From Paenibacillus xylanilyticus (GTDB lineage Bacteria; Bacillota; Bacilli; Paenibacillales; Paenibacillaceae): a stretch of DNA of 64,000 bases. Each line of letters opens with the position of its first letter. Positions within the stretch are counted from its first letter, which is position 1. Both the position numbers and the translations under genes were made by a program. Below are positions 41,402 to 50,469 of this stretch, piece after piece. The notes under the pieces are model-generated. The model was given only the letters and a program-made list of their open reading frames with translations. It was not told the origin of the DNA and did no database searches. The stretch spans positions 1-64,000 of the forward strand of contig NZ_JABMCB010000198.1 of the NCBI RefSeq assembly GCF_013359935.1. The letters are read 5' to 3'.

Positions 41402-42597
41402 CACATCAATTGCCGGATCAACACGGTCGTTTCGGTCCCTTCGGAGGCCGCTTTGTACCCGAGACACTAATGAACGCTCTAATCGAATTGGAAGAGGCCT
41501 ACGGTCGTTACTCTCAAGACGAGGAATTCAATAAGGAACTGAATTATTTGCTGAGCGAGTACTCCGGACGGGAGACGCCGCTGTACCACGCGGAACAATT
41601 GTCTCGCCATTTGGGAGGACCCAAGATCTACCTGAAGCGCGAAGATCTGAATCACACGGGTGCACATAAAATCAACAATGCGATCGGACAAGGTTTGCTT
41701 GCCAAACGCATGGGGAAAAAGAAAGTCATTGCCGAAACGGGTGCAGGACAGCATGGCGTTGCCACAGCGACCGTTGCCGCTCTACTGGGTCTTGAGTGCA
41801 AAGTATTTATGGGTGAAGAAGATACAGAGCGTCAACAATTAAACGTATTCCGTATGAAGCTGCTTGGGGCAGAAGTGATTCCAGTGACATCAGGCACACG
41901 AACGCTGAAGGATGCAGGTAATGAGGCACTTCGTTATTGGGTTAGCAACGTGGAGGATACGTTCTATGTTTTGGGCTCCGTTGTTGGCCCTCATCCATAT
42001 CCCATGATGGTGCGTAACTTTCAACGGATTATCGGAGATGAAACACGCAGACAGATTCAGGATATCGAAGGGCGTCTTCCAGACGTTATCGTTGCGGCTG
42101 TCGGTGGCGGAAGCAATGCGATCGGCATGTTCTATCCGTTTATCGGAGATCAGGATGTGAAACTTGTGGGTGTTGAAGCTGCGGGCAAAGGTGTGGACAC
42201 TGAATTCCACGCAGCAACCATGAGTAAAGGGACACACGGCGTATTTCAGGGTTCCATGAGTTATTTGCTTCAGGATGAATATGGACAGGTTCAACCGGCA
42301 CATTCCATCTCTGCGGGTCTGGATTATCCAGGAGTTGGACCGGAGCATTCCTACCTGAAGGACATTGAACGTGCGAAATACGTACCGATTACAGACCAGG
42401 AGGCACTGGATGCGCTGCAATTGCTCAGCCGTACGGAAGGCATTATTCCGGCGCTGGAGTCTGCACATGCTGTTGCTCAGGTCGTTAAACTTGCACCTGA
42501 ACTTACAGCGGATGATATCGTTGTCATCTGCTTGTCGGGCCGGGGAGACAAAGATGTTGAATCCATTTTGAAATATACGGGAGGGAATTTGAAATGA
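41398..42597 (+). CDS. trpB: Tryptophan synthase beta chain
   Basis: 399 residues. Joins indole and serine using PLP. The PLP lysine is Lys91 in HTGAHKINNA; catalytic Glu lies in AETGAGQHG, and the phosphate loop is GGGSNAIG. Overlaps trpF and trpA by 4 nt each. Confidence 0.97.
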   Translation: MTHQLPDQHGRFGPFGGRFVPETLMNALIELEEAYGRYSQDEEFNKELNYLLSEYSGRETPLYHAEQLSRHLGGPKIYLKREDLNHTGAHKINNAIGQGLLAKRMGKKKVIAETGAGQHGVATATVAALLGLECKVFMGEEDTERQQLNVFRMKLLGAEVIPVTSGTRTLKDAGNEALRYWVSNVEDTFYVLGSVVGPHPYPMMVRNFQRIIGDETRRQIQDIEGRLPDVIVAAVGGGSNAIGMFYPFIGDQDVKLVGVEAAGKGVDTEFHAATMSKGTHGVFQGSMSYLLQDEYGQVQPAHSISAGLDYPGVGPEHSYLKDIERAKYVPITDQEALDALQLLSRTEGIIPALESAHAVAQVVKLAPELTADDIVVICLSGRGDKDVESILKYTGGNLK

Positions 42598-43400
42598 ACC
42601 TGATGGACCAGGCCTTCCAGCGTTTAAAGGAACAAAATCGAACAGCACTCATTCCATTCCTGACCGTTGGCGATCCCGATGTGGAGACCACAATAGATAT
42701 TATTAAGGAGCTTGAACAGGCCGGAGCGGACATATTGGAGCTTGGTGTTCCCTATTCTGATCCGCTTGCGGATGGTCCTGTCATTCAGCGAGCATCCGAG
42801 CGGGCCTTGAAAAGCCAGATTTCCATTCGTACCTGCATGGAAACAGCAGCCATAGCACGCGAGGCTGGAGTGAAACTGCCATTTGTGCTGTTTACTTATT
42901 ACAATCCAGTGCTGCAAACCGGACTCGATCTGTTCTTTGATGAGCTTGTCAAACATGATATCAGTGGCATGATCATCCCTGATCTTCCGATTGAGGAAGC
43001 AGAGGATATGCGCCGCCGTGCGGACGCCGCTGGTGTGCATCTTGTTCCACTTGTGGCCCCTACATCCAACGCGCGCATTGAGCGCATCGTGACAGGAGCA
43101 CGAGGCTTTATCTACTGCGTCTCTTCACTGGGTGTAACGGGGGAGAGAGCTTCCTTTTTCGATGGGGTGGAGAGCTTTATTGAAACTGTAAAAAGTTTTA
43201 CAGACCTGCCGGTAGCGGTAGGGTTCGGCATATCGAGCCATGAACAGGTGGAACGGTTTTCCCGCATTTGTGACGGAGTTGTTGTGGGAAGCGCCATCGT
43301 CCGCCAGGTCGAAGAAGCCATTCCTCTTCTTGGGAATCCCGATACCCGTGAGACCGGACTTTTGCAAATTCGCAACTTTGTGGCACAATTAAAAGGATAG
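42594..43400 (+). CDS. trpA: Tryptophan synthase alpha chain
   Basis: 268 residues. Cleaves indole-3-glycerol phosphate and channels indole to TrpB. Catalytic Glu49 and Asp60 are in ELGVPYSDPLADGP. The phosphate loop GVTG and GFGISS are present. Last trp gene; hisC follows after 77 nt with no clear terminator. Confidence 0.97.
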   Translation: MNLMDQAFQRLKEQNRTALIPFLTVGDPDVETTIDIIKELEQAGADILELGVPYSDPLADGPVIQRASERALKSQISIRTCMETAAIAREAGVKLPFVLFTYYNPVLQTGLDLFFDELVKHDISGMIIPDLPIEEAEDMRRRADAAGVHLVPLVAPTSNARIERIVTGARGFIYCVSSLGVTGERASFFDGVESFIETVKSFTDLPVAVGFGISSHEQVERFSRICDGVVVGSAIVRQVEEAIPLLGNPDTRETGLLQIRNFVAQLKG

Positions 43401-43477
43401 GGACATAACGACGTGTTATATTTCCCGGTACATGTTTCGGCATGTGATTTATAACTTAATTACAGGAGGCGGTCGGG

Positions 43478-44578
43478 TTGAAACCGAAATCCCAGATTGT
43501 CAATCTGCCTGTGTACCAACCGGGCAAACCGATTGAAGAAGTGAAACGTGAACTGGGGCTTGAGCAAGTCATCAAGCTGGCCTCCAACGAAAATCCATAC
43601 GGCAGCTCTCCTGCCGTACTGGAAGCCATTACGAGAGAATTGGCAAATGTTAGCCTGTACCCTGACGGCAGTGCGGTAGAACTGACAGGGGTGCTGGCGA
43701 AGCATTTGGGCGTGGAACGGAGCAACATTATTTTTGGCTGTGGATCGGACGAGATTATAGCCCTGATTACCCGTGCCTTCTTCCTCCCGGGAGATGAGAC
43801 CGTCATGGCGGATCAGACATTCTCCGTATACAAAAGCAATGCTGACATTGAAGGTGCTGTGACGATTGAAGTACCGCTTAAGGATGGAACCCATGACCTG
43901 TCTTCCATGCTTGCGCAAATTAATGACAGAACCAAGGTGGTATGGGTATGTAACCCGAATAACCCAACAGGAACGATCATCTCTGAACAGGAACTTACGT
44001 CATTTATGGATCGTGTACCTGCTCATGTCATGGTTGTGCTGGACGAGGCTTATTATGAATTTGTAACCGATGCGGATTATCCACAGAGTATATCGTTACT
44101 GGAACGTTATCCGAATTTGGTCATATTACGAACCTTCTCCAAAATTTATGGTCTGGCATCCCTACGCATTGGATATGGTATCGCGCGTCCGGAAGTAATC
44201 GATCTGATCAACCGTGTCCGTGAGCCGTTCAACACATCGCGTTTTGGTCAGGCTGCAGCAACAGCTGCACTTCTGGATCAAAAATTTGTTCAGGAATGTG
44301 CAGAGCTGAATGCATCTGAGCGTGATTTCCTGCAAAATGAGTTTACACGGCTTGGATTGCCATACTTTGCTTCGCAAGGCAACTTCATCATGGTGGATCT
44401 GGATATGCCATCCAAAGACGCGTTCCAATCCTTGCTCAAACAAGGCATTATTGTGCGCCCTGGCTTCCAAGTCTATCCGACATACATTCGTGTGTCTGTT
44501 GGCACACCGGAGCAGAACCGTGCGTTTGTGAAGGCACTGGAGAACACGCTGGCTGAGAAGGCGATAACAAGCCCCTAA
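43478..44578 (+). CDS. hisC: Histidinol-phosphate aminotransferase
   Basis: 366 residues, TTG start after ACAGGAGG. PLP enzyme of histidine synthesis that in this supraoperon is thought also to transaminate prephenate-derived keto acids. LASNENPYG, NPNNPTGT, LDEAYYEF and the PLP lysine in RTFSKIYGLASLRIGY are present. Located as in B. subtilis between trpA and tyrA. Confidence 0.95.
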   Translation: MKPKSQIVNLPVYQPGKPIEEVKRELGLEQVIKLASNENPYGSSPAVLEAITRELANVSLYPDGSAVELTGVLAKHLGVERSNIIFGCGSDEIIALITRAFFLPGDETVMADQTFSVYKSNADIEGAVTIEVPLKDGTHDLSSMLAQINDRTKVVWVCNPNNPTGTIISEQELTSFMDRVPAHVMVVLDEAYYEFVTDADYPQSISLLERYPNLVILRTFSKIYGLASLRIGYGIARPEVIDLINRVREPFNTSRFGQAAATAALLDQKFVQECAELNASERDFLQNEFTRLGLPYFASQGNFIMVDLDMPSKDAFQSLLKQGIIVRPGFQVYPTYIRVSVGTPEQNRAFVKALENTLAEKAITSP

Positions 44579-44605
44579 TTACCGGCGATGAAAGAGTGAG
44601 GACCC

Positions 44606-45700
44606 ATGAAACTAAAAATTGCAATGATTGGTGTAGGGCTCATCGGCGGTTCACTCGCGCTTTGCTTCAAAGGCAAGCCGGATGTTACCGTGATGGGCTA
44701 TGCACATCTGCCTGAACTGAAGGACAAGTACATAGCGAGTGGCGTAGTCGATGACGCTACACTCTCTCTGGAGGAAGCGGTACAGGATGCCGACTTTATT
44801 TTTTTGTGCGTGCCGGTAGGTTTACTTGAATCGTATTTTCAACAATTGGCCAAGCTGCCCTTGAAAAAGGGTTGTATCATAACGGATGTTGGCAGTACCA
44901 AAGCTTCGATCGCTGCCTGTGCGGAGCATATACGCATGACGGATGCCTATTTCATTGGCGGTCATCCCATGGCCGGTTCTGAGCGTGCTGGCGTGGATGC
45001 GGCTTCGGCTGTGCTTTTCGAAAATGCGTACTATGTTTTGACTCCGTCCGCTCATGTCCCGGAAGAGGCTTACTCCCGTCTGTCCGAACTTCTAGCGTAC
45101 ACGCGAGCACAGATCGTTCGGGTTGAACCTCTGCTGCATGATGATATTGTGGGGGCTATCAGCCATTTGCCACATGTCATTGCGGTTGCACTTGTGAATC
45201 AGGTGCGTGAATACAACGAATCAAACCCGCTGTATAAAATGCTGGCGGCAGGCGGATTCCGTGATATTACAAGGATTGCTTCCAGTGATGCGATCGTATG
45301 GCGTGATATTCTGCTGAGCAACCGTGAAGTGCTCCTTGGTTTAATGAAGGACTGGAATAACCAGATGTCTGCCTTTACAGAGATGCTGGAGAACCAGAAC
45401 GGTCAAGGGATAGAAGATGCGTTCCGTCAGGCCCGTGAGTTCCGCAGTGTACTGCCAGAACGTCGTAAAGGCATGATTTCACCGCTGTTTGATTTATATA
45501 CCGATGTGCAGGATGCACCGGGGATGATTGGTAAGATCGCAACTGAGCTTGGAACACATGATATCAACCTGAGTAATCTGGAGATCATTGAGAACCGGGT
45601 TGATGTGCCAGGCATCATGCGTTTGTCCTTCCGTCAGGAAGAGGATATGGAGCGTGCGAAGTCTTTACTGGATTCCCTGGGATACCAGGTATGGGTGTAA
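44606..45700 (+). CDS. tyrA: Prephenate dehydrogenase with ACT domain
   Basis: 364 residues. NAD-dependent oxidative decarboxylation of prephenate to 4-hydroxyphenylpyruvate. GVGLIGGSLAL near the start binds NAD; GGHPMAGSERAGVDAA and HDDIVGAISHLPHVIA carry the active-site histidines. A C-terminal ACT domain (about 293-364, TDVQDAPGMIGKIATELG) suggests tyrosine feedback. A strong terminator closes the supraoperon; aroE (EPSP synthase), next in B. subtilis, is absent. Confidence 0.95.
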   Translation: MKLKIAMIGVGLIGGSLALCFKGKPDVTVMGYAHLPELKDKYIASGVVDDATLSLEEAVQDADFIFLCVPVGLLESYFQQLAKLPLKKGCIITDVGSTKASIAACAEHIRMTDAYFIGGHPMAGSERAGVDAASAVLFENAYYVLTPSAHVPEEAYSRLSELLAYTRAQIVRVEPLLHDDIVGAISHLPHVIAVALVNQVREYNESNPLYKMLAAGGFRDITRIASSDAIVWRDILLSNREVLLGLMKDWNNQMSAFTEMLENQNGQGIEDAFRQAREFRSVLPERRKGMISPLFDLYTDVQDAPGMIGKIATELGTHDINLSNLEIIENRVDVPGIMRLSFRQEEDMERAKSLLDSLGYQVWV

Positions 45701-45710
45701 GATAGAGGCA

Positions 45711-45739
45711 AAAAAAGAGGGCCGGAGCCCTCTTTTTTA
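45711..45739 (+). terminator. Terminator of the aromatic supraoperon
   Basis: AAAAAAGAGGGC-CGGA-GCCCTCTTTTTT. Confidence 0.9.
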
Positions 45740-45993
45740 TGTCGACAACTTATTGTTAAAGTACGTTATCTGGAAAAGGGTAAAAAAAAGACCGCTTACA
45801 TAAGCGGCCATTGCTCACGTGGAGCAATACAGTTATTGGATAGGAGTGGAGAGAAACCATACTGTACTTTTATTATATGTATACATTTTCATTTTGTCAA
45901 CACTTTAAGTGAATCTGTTAAAAATAATAATAACTTACGTTAATTCAGGAAATAAAATCCTTCAACTCAGGTGTGAAAAAAAGATTAAAATTT

Positions 45994-46020
45994 TGAAACC
46001 TTTTTGAATCCTCGTACGTC
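45994..46020 (+). promoter_or_regulatory. ECF-type promoter upstream of the sigma factor gene
   Basis: TGAAAC (45994-45999), 17 nt starting CTTTTT, CGTC (46017-46020) matches sigma-W/M-type promoters. It suggests autoregulation, although the leader to the start would be about 320 nt. Confidence 0.55.
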
Positions 46021-46248
46021 TAATGAGTGTGCAATGTGCATTTTTGCCAAAATGGATTCTAATGGCGTCATATGAGCGCAATAAATTGCATAAGAATGAC
46101 AGGTCGGGTTTTTATGATGCACAATAGATTTGCCAGGATGATGCTGACCGTTGTACAATAAATACTGTTAATGTAGAAACGTTGGGGAAATTGCCATTAC
46201 ATAGGGGAATTTGGCGTAGAGGCCTGAAGGGCCCTTACGCTGTTTTAT

Positions 46249-46272
46249 GCGGTGAGAACCGCAACTTTTTTG
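46249..46272 (+). terminator. Terminator-like hairpin in the sigma gene leader
   Basis: GCGGT-GAGA-ACCGC, AAC, then T6. It lies between the promoter candidates and the sigma gene. Confidence 0.55.
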
Positions 46273-46346
46273 TGCCTGTTCGGTAATACATGGATAGAGT
46301 CGAACGGGGAGAAGCACATGGATGGGCGAGGAGGGGTCGCACTCAA

Positions 46347-46940
46347 ATGACGGATTCCCAGTTGATTCGAGAAATCAAGGAAGGTAACCTGGAGTTATAT
46401 TCCGAGCTGATGCGTCGTTATCAGCGTAAAATACTGGCTTTCGTATATCATATGTTGAAAAGTTCCAATATGGAGCTGCTTGCGGAAGATCTCTGTTCTG
46501 AGACTTTCTATAAGGCGTACCGCAGTTTGCACTCGTTCCGTGAGGTGGATGCCTCATTCTCAACTTGGCTATACACCATTGCGAGAAATACGGTGCTGAG
46601 TGAACTGCGCAAGCAGCGCAGTGGAAGCGTTCCTCTTGAAGAGAGCGGTGTCGTACCAATTGCTCCTTCCGAGAACGCGCCTGAGCATGCTGTACTGCGC
46701 AGTGAGCGGGTAATGCTGGTTAGAGATGCCATTAACAACTTACCGGAGAAGCAGCGTTCTGCCATAATACTCCGTGAATATGATCAACTAGACTACCAGG
46801 AGATTGCCAATATTCTTGGGCAGAGCGTCAGTTCTGTAAAATCGTTATTGTTCAGAGCAAGATCAAGCGTAAAAACTCAATTGGAGCCTTATTTCTTCGA
46901 ACCGGTGTACGAGCCATATGAAGGGATGAAGAACCGATGA
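46347..46940 (+). CDS. ECF RNA polymerase sigma factor (SigW-like)
   Basis: 197 residues, ATG after AGGAGGGG. Region 2 (about 20-90: LMRRYQRKILAFVYHMLK, EDLCSETFYKAYRSLHSF, FSTWLYTIARNTVLSELRK) and region 4 (about 125-180: LPEKQRSAIILREYDQLDYQEIANILGQS) are complete. Targets are likely envelope-stress genes, going by the family. The next gene, overlapping by 4 nt, is its anti-sigma factor. PrsW, a protease of this pathway, is encoded at 8 kb. Confidence 0.9.
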   Translation: MTDSQLIREIKEGNLELYSELMRRYQRKILAFVYHMLKSSNMELLAEDLCSETFYKAYRSLHSFREVDASFSTWLYTIARNTVLSELRKQRSGSVPLEESGVVPIAPSENAPEHAVLRSERVMLVRDAINNLPEKQRSAIILREYDQLDYQEIANILGQSVSSVKSLLFRARSSVKTQLEPYFFEPVYEPYEGMKNR

Positions 46941-47575
46941 ATTGCAATGAAGCCCAGGACCTGTTTGCACTGATCTGGGACTTGCCGGCAAATCATCCGC
47001 AGCGGATTGCTTTTCATGCCCATCTGGATGGTTGTGAGGACTGTTCGCAGCAGTTTGAGGTTTGGGAAGAAGCCCAAATATTGCTGCACAGCATACCGGA
47101 ACCCGTGACAGAGCAGCAGGCAGAGAGAGTCAATCGCAATGTAATGGACCGCATTTATGCGGAGTCACCATGGCTTTTGCCTGAAGAGGCAAAGGTGAAT
47201 CGATTCTCTGCTGCGATCCGCAAGCATATGTCTTTGTGGATTGCTGCGTTTCTGGCCATTTTTTTATGCAGTTTCTTGTACATGGCGATGTTTAAGCCAG
47301 AAGTATCTGAAGCTGAGCAGCAGCAAAGCGTTGTTTCTACGGGGATACTCGAAACAGCTGTTGCTGGAAGTGATCTGACGGCTTCAAGCATGTACCAGTA
47401 CAACATGCCAGGGGCAGACAGAGGGAGCATCATTGAACCTTTTGTCGTAAGTATGGGACCTGCTTATCCGGGATACTGGATGGCCTTGTCACTGCTTGCC
47501 ATAGGCATGGCTCTGTTTTCACTGGGGCGCATGCATCGTACGACGAACAAACGTAAACAAGGTGCACGCGCATAG
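46937..47575 (+). CDS. Zinc-finger anti-sigma factor, membrane-bound
   Basis: 212 residues. The N-terminus has the ZAS motif HLDGCEDC (H29, C33, C36) that binds zinc and the sigma factor. Unlike the simple RsiW plan, two hydrophobic segments appear, about 97-117 and 182-198, so the C-terminus may return to the cytoplasm with a ~65-residue outer loop. Coupled to the sigma gene (ATGA). Confidence 0.88.
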   Translation: MNCNEAQDLFALIWDLPANHPQRIAFHAHLDGCEDCSQQFEVWEEAQILLHSIPEPVTEQQAERVNRNVMDRIYAESPWLLPEEAKVNRFSAAIRKHMSLWIAAFLAIFLCSFLYMAMFKPEVSEAEQQQSVVSTGILETAVAGSDLTASSMYQYNMPGADRGSIIEPFVVSMGPAYPGYWMALSLLAIGMALFSLGRMHRTTNKRKQGARA

Positions 47576-47613
47576 CTACCTGCCGTTCACCGTATAGAGA
47601 AATGAGGGATGAG

Positions 47614-48213
47614 ATGAGGATTGGGCTTATTCGTCACGGTCTTACTGATTGGAATGCTGCAGGACGTATTCAGGGGCAGACTGATATCCCTTTGAATGCA
47701 GAAGGGCGTCAGCAGGCAGAACGGCTGGGAAGCCGTCTGTTGACTGAGGAGTATCAGTGGGACTATATCATCACCAGTGGTTTATCCCGTGCGCAGGAGA
47801 CAGGAGAGATCATCTCTAAACTGTTAAATGTGCCTATGCTTGATCCAGATGCACGTCTGAAAGAGAGAGGTTTCGGTCAAATCGAGGGTTTGACCTCAGA
47901 TGAACGAATCGCCCGCTGGGGAACAACCTGGGAGACGCTGGATCTGGGACAGGAGCAGATTGTTGATATACAGGCACGGGCTTTAGCGTTCCTGGAGGAT
48001 CTATGGGCTGCATATCCAAGCAAAAATGTGCTGATTGTGACGCATGGGGCTTTTCTGGCCAATCTGTTATCTGCCTTGTACAAAGACCGCTATACGGAAC
48101 GAATTGGAAACTTGTCGCTTACGATTCTGGAAAAAGAAAAGGACGACTGGAGTCCCTTGTTATATAACTGCACACGACATCTATCTTTGGATTCGGCCAA
48201 ACAATCTGAGTAA
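47614..48213 (+). CDS. Histidine phosphatase family protein
   Basis: 199 residues. The phosphoglycerate-mutase-like catalytic LIRHGLTDWN and second histidine in IVTHGAFLANLL are present, with the acid ER in RLKERGFGQIEG. Family members act on many phosphoesters, so the substrate is unknown. Start at the ATG after GAGGGATGAG. Terminator overlaps the stop. Confidence 0.85.
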   Translation: MRIGLIRHGLTDWNAAGRIQGQTDIPLNAEGRQQAERLGSRLLTEEYQWDYIITSGLSRAQETGEIISKLLNVPMLDPDARLKERGFGQIEGLTSDERIARWGTTWETLDLGQEQIVDIQARALAFLEDLWAAYPSKNVLIVTHGAFLANLLSALYKDRYTERIGNLSLTILEKEKDDWSPLLYNCTRHLSLDSAKQSE

Positions 48214-48238
48214 TTGGACTCAGATTGTTTTTTTTTTG
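48200..48238 (+). terminator. Rho-independent terminator
   Basis: AACAATCTGAGT pairs with ACTCAGATTGTT, then T9. Confidence 0.9.
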
Positions 48239-48450
48239 TTTTCAAACAGCGAAGCTGTCGTTCTATATCATTTCGAGCCTCTCATTTTTCTTCTGAGCAG
48301 ACAAGTTAGGGCATAGTATGGTTAAAACGATAAAAGATTTGTGCAAAGAGGTTTAGATCCTTGGAATTCCGTCAAACATGTTTACAAAACCAAACTACTC
48401 AGGCCCCGAATCAGTAGCCAAATAGTAGTCAACGGCGAGGCGATGGACCC

Positions 48451-49569
48451 ATGAATCTAGCGGATATGCTTACTTTTGCCGATATCGGCCAGCTTAATCG
48501 TATAGCAGACTATTACCAATGTGAGTGTAAGCCGAATTCCAAACATGAACTCATCCAGAGTATTCTCACGACATTGGGCAGCAGGCGATTTTTTGAGCAA
48601 CAGGTTAGCGAACTGAACGTGGCGCATCTGCGTTTTCTGAACAACCTGCTATTTGATCCCCGTCAATACTTTGGGATGGAAGAACTTGTCGCCATTGCAC
48701 GTCAGTCGATGGACAAAAAGGAAAGCGACGCTGGTGCCAGTCCGCGCGATCTGATTGTTCGCTTCACCAAGAGCGGGTGGTTGTTTAACGGAACAACACA
48801 GCATACCAAGTACCTGTATCAGGTGCCCCAGGATTTGAAAATGAGATTCCGGGATGTGTTATCAACTCACCTGAAGGCGGGTATTAAAAAGACAAGTGAA
48901 CCACCCATGTATAGGGATGAGTACCATCTGCTTGTAGACGATCTTAAGTTGTTTCTGCAATTTGTTCAGCAGCATGAGATCCCCTTGAACGCAGAGGGCA
49001 TGATGTACCGTCGTTCCCAGCAGCAGGTGATGGATCATCTACATGTCAGCGAGACATTGGTTGGAAAAGCAGGCTGGAGGTTTGGCTACGGCCGTTCCTT
49101 CAAGGATTATCCTGACCGTTTTGCATTTCTATACGATTATGCATTTCACCACCGCCTAGTTCGGGAAGAACAAGGACTGCTGAAACTGTCTGCATCTGGC
49201 GAAGACAAGCTGGGGGCAGAGAAAACTGCCGAAATGATACAGCTATTTCGGTTTTGGTTAAGACTTTATAAAGGTGCTATTCCAAATTTGTCCTCCATCG
49301 TCTACTGGACAGGGGAATGTGCACCGGATTGGTCCACAGCAGAGTCTTTGTTTCGTCAGATTGGTCCGTTGATACAGCCATTTTATTACGACACGCCGGA
49401 GACCATTTATGAAACAAGAGTCATCAAAATGATGCTGCATCTGGGTATGCTTCGCATTGGAGAACAGGAGAGTGGAGTAACCGTGCAAATGACGGCCTGG
49501 GGCTTACGTTTGGCGGCATCCTGCAGATCGCTGTCCGGAGACACGACTCCTGTAATGTTTGACATTTAG
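48451..49569 (+). CDS. Hypothetical protein, possibly nucleic-acid associated
   Basis: 372 residues. The first ~45 (FADIGQLNRIADYYQCECKPNSKHELIQSIL) look like a SAP-type helix-extended-helix, a fold often used to bind DNA. The rest is helical with several winged-helix-like stretches (about 155-250 and 300-360), reminiscent of the N-terminal part of XPB-type helicases, but no helicase motifs are present. I do not recognise the family with certainty. Single gene with its own upstream region. Confidence 0.7.
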   Translation: MNLADMLTFADIGQLNRIADYYQCECKPNSKHELIQSILTTLGSRRFFEQQVSELNVAHLRFLNNLLFDPRQYFGMEELVAIARQSMDKKESDAGASPRDLIVRFTKSGWLFNGTTQHTKYLYQVPQDLKMRFRDVLSTHLKAGIKKTSEPPMYRDEYHLLVDDLKLFLQFVQQHEIPLNAEGMMYRRSQQQVMDHLHVSETLVGKAGWRFGYGRSFKDYPDRFAFLYDYAFHHRLVREEQGLLKLSASGEDKLGAEKTAEMIQLFRFWLRLYKGAIPNLSSIVYWTGECAPDWSTAESLFRQIGPLIQPFYYDTPETIYETRVIKMMLHLGMLRIGEQESGVTVQMTAWGLRLAASCRSLSGDTTPVMFDI

Positions 49570-49613
49570 AGGACATGTTGCTAAAATCACTCCCAAATTA
49601 AGGAGTGATACTG

Positions 49614-50120
49614 ATGATAATTCCGTTCAAAGGTCAACAACCACAGCTTCATTCTTCGGTGTATGTGGCTGAAGGGGCCAAGCTGATAGGTGATCTGAAA
49701 ATAGGAGAAGAGTCGACGGTCTGGTTCAATGCAGTACTGCGGGCTGATATGGCACCAATCTTGATTGGGCAACGCTGTAACATACAGGACAATGCTGTAG
49801 GACATGTCAATACAAATCAACCTCTGATTCTGGGGGACGATGTTTCCGTGGGACATGCTGCGATTATTCACGGTTGTCACATTGGAACAGGCTCACTGAT
49901 TGGTATGGGAGCCATCCTTCTCAACGGAGCCGAAATTGGTGAATATACACTAATCGGGGCCGGTTCTGTTGTAACTGAAAATACTAAAATTCCGCCCTAT
50001 ACCCTGGCTTTGGGAACACCGGCCAAAGTGATCCGTGAACTGACGGATGCCGACCTTGAGCGGATGTCCAGGACATCACTTGGTTATGTTGCCAAAGGTA
50101 AGGAATATAGGAGCTCTTAA
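49614..50120 (+). CDS. Gamma-carbonic anhydrase family hexapeptide protein
   Basis: 168 residues, ATG 8 nt after AAGGAG. A left-handed beta-helix made of hexapeptide repeats (VAEGAKLIGDLKIGEESTVWFNAVLRAD). The histidines expected for metal binding are at GHVN, VGHAAIIHGC; whether it has carbonic anhydrase activity is not decided by sequence. C-terminal helix caps the trimer. The IDEAL gene follows 23 nt downstream. Confidence 0.88.
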   Translation: MIIPFKGQQPQLHSSVYVAEGAKLIGDLKIGEESTVWFNAVLRADMAPILIGQRCNIQDNAVGHVNTNQPLILGDDVSVGHAAIIHGCHIGTGSLIGMGAILLNGAEIGEYTLIGAGSVVTENTKIPPYTLALGTPAKVIRELTDADLERMSRTSLGYVAKGKEYRSS

Positions 50121-50143
50121 ATCCGTTTTGGAGGTGCATCCTA

Positions 50144-50323
50144 TTGGATAAAATGAAAGTTACGTATGAAGTCATGTTGGGGCTGGCTGCTGAGATGGTG
50201 TGGGACGAAGCGCTTCGTAAACAGCGTAGCGAGAAGCTGTATATGGAAATCGATAAGGCGTTGGCTACCGGAGACGAAGTAGCTTTCCGGAGTCTGACGG
50301 ATGAACTGAAAACCATAAACTGA
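50144..50323 (+). CDS. IDEAL-domain small protein
   Basis: 59 residues from TTG 50144, 7 nt after GGAGGTG; short and easily missed. The second half (WDEALRKQRSEKLYMEIDKA, then LATGDEVAFRSLTDEL) is a clear IDEAL domain, the C-terminal module of B. subtilis YpiB. The rest of YpiB (its N-terminal domain) is missing. The ypiB-ypiF-qcrABC order agrees. Function unknown. Confidence 0.8.
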   Translation: MDKMKVTYEVMLGLAAEMVWDEALRKQRSEKLYMEIDKALATGDEVAFRSLTDELKTIN

Positions 50324-50469
50324 TGATTAAAACAGATAAAACAGGAAATGCGTCAATACGCATTTCTTTTTTTGTTTCATATAGAGAGGTTTCGAATGAA
50401 TCTATAGATTTACATCGAAGGCTCATATATAATATGGGAATAAAATGGATAGAGAGGGGAAATAGGGAA

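Larger units (their letters stand above)
45740..46346 (+). other. AT-rich gene-free interval with hairpins
   Basis: About 600 nt without a credible gene. Two hairpins come first: GACCGCTTA-CA-TAAGCGGCC (about 45790-45809) and ATTGCTC-ACGT-GGAGCAAT (about 45811-45829). A very AT-rich stretch follows (45850-45990), then the ECF promoter (45994), a possible sigma-A promoter (TTGCCA 46130, 18 nt, TACAAT 46154), and two hairpins (46214-46240, 46249-46272). Confidence 0.6.
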
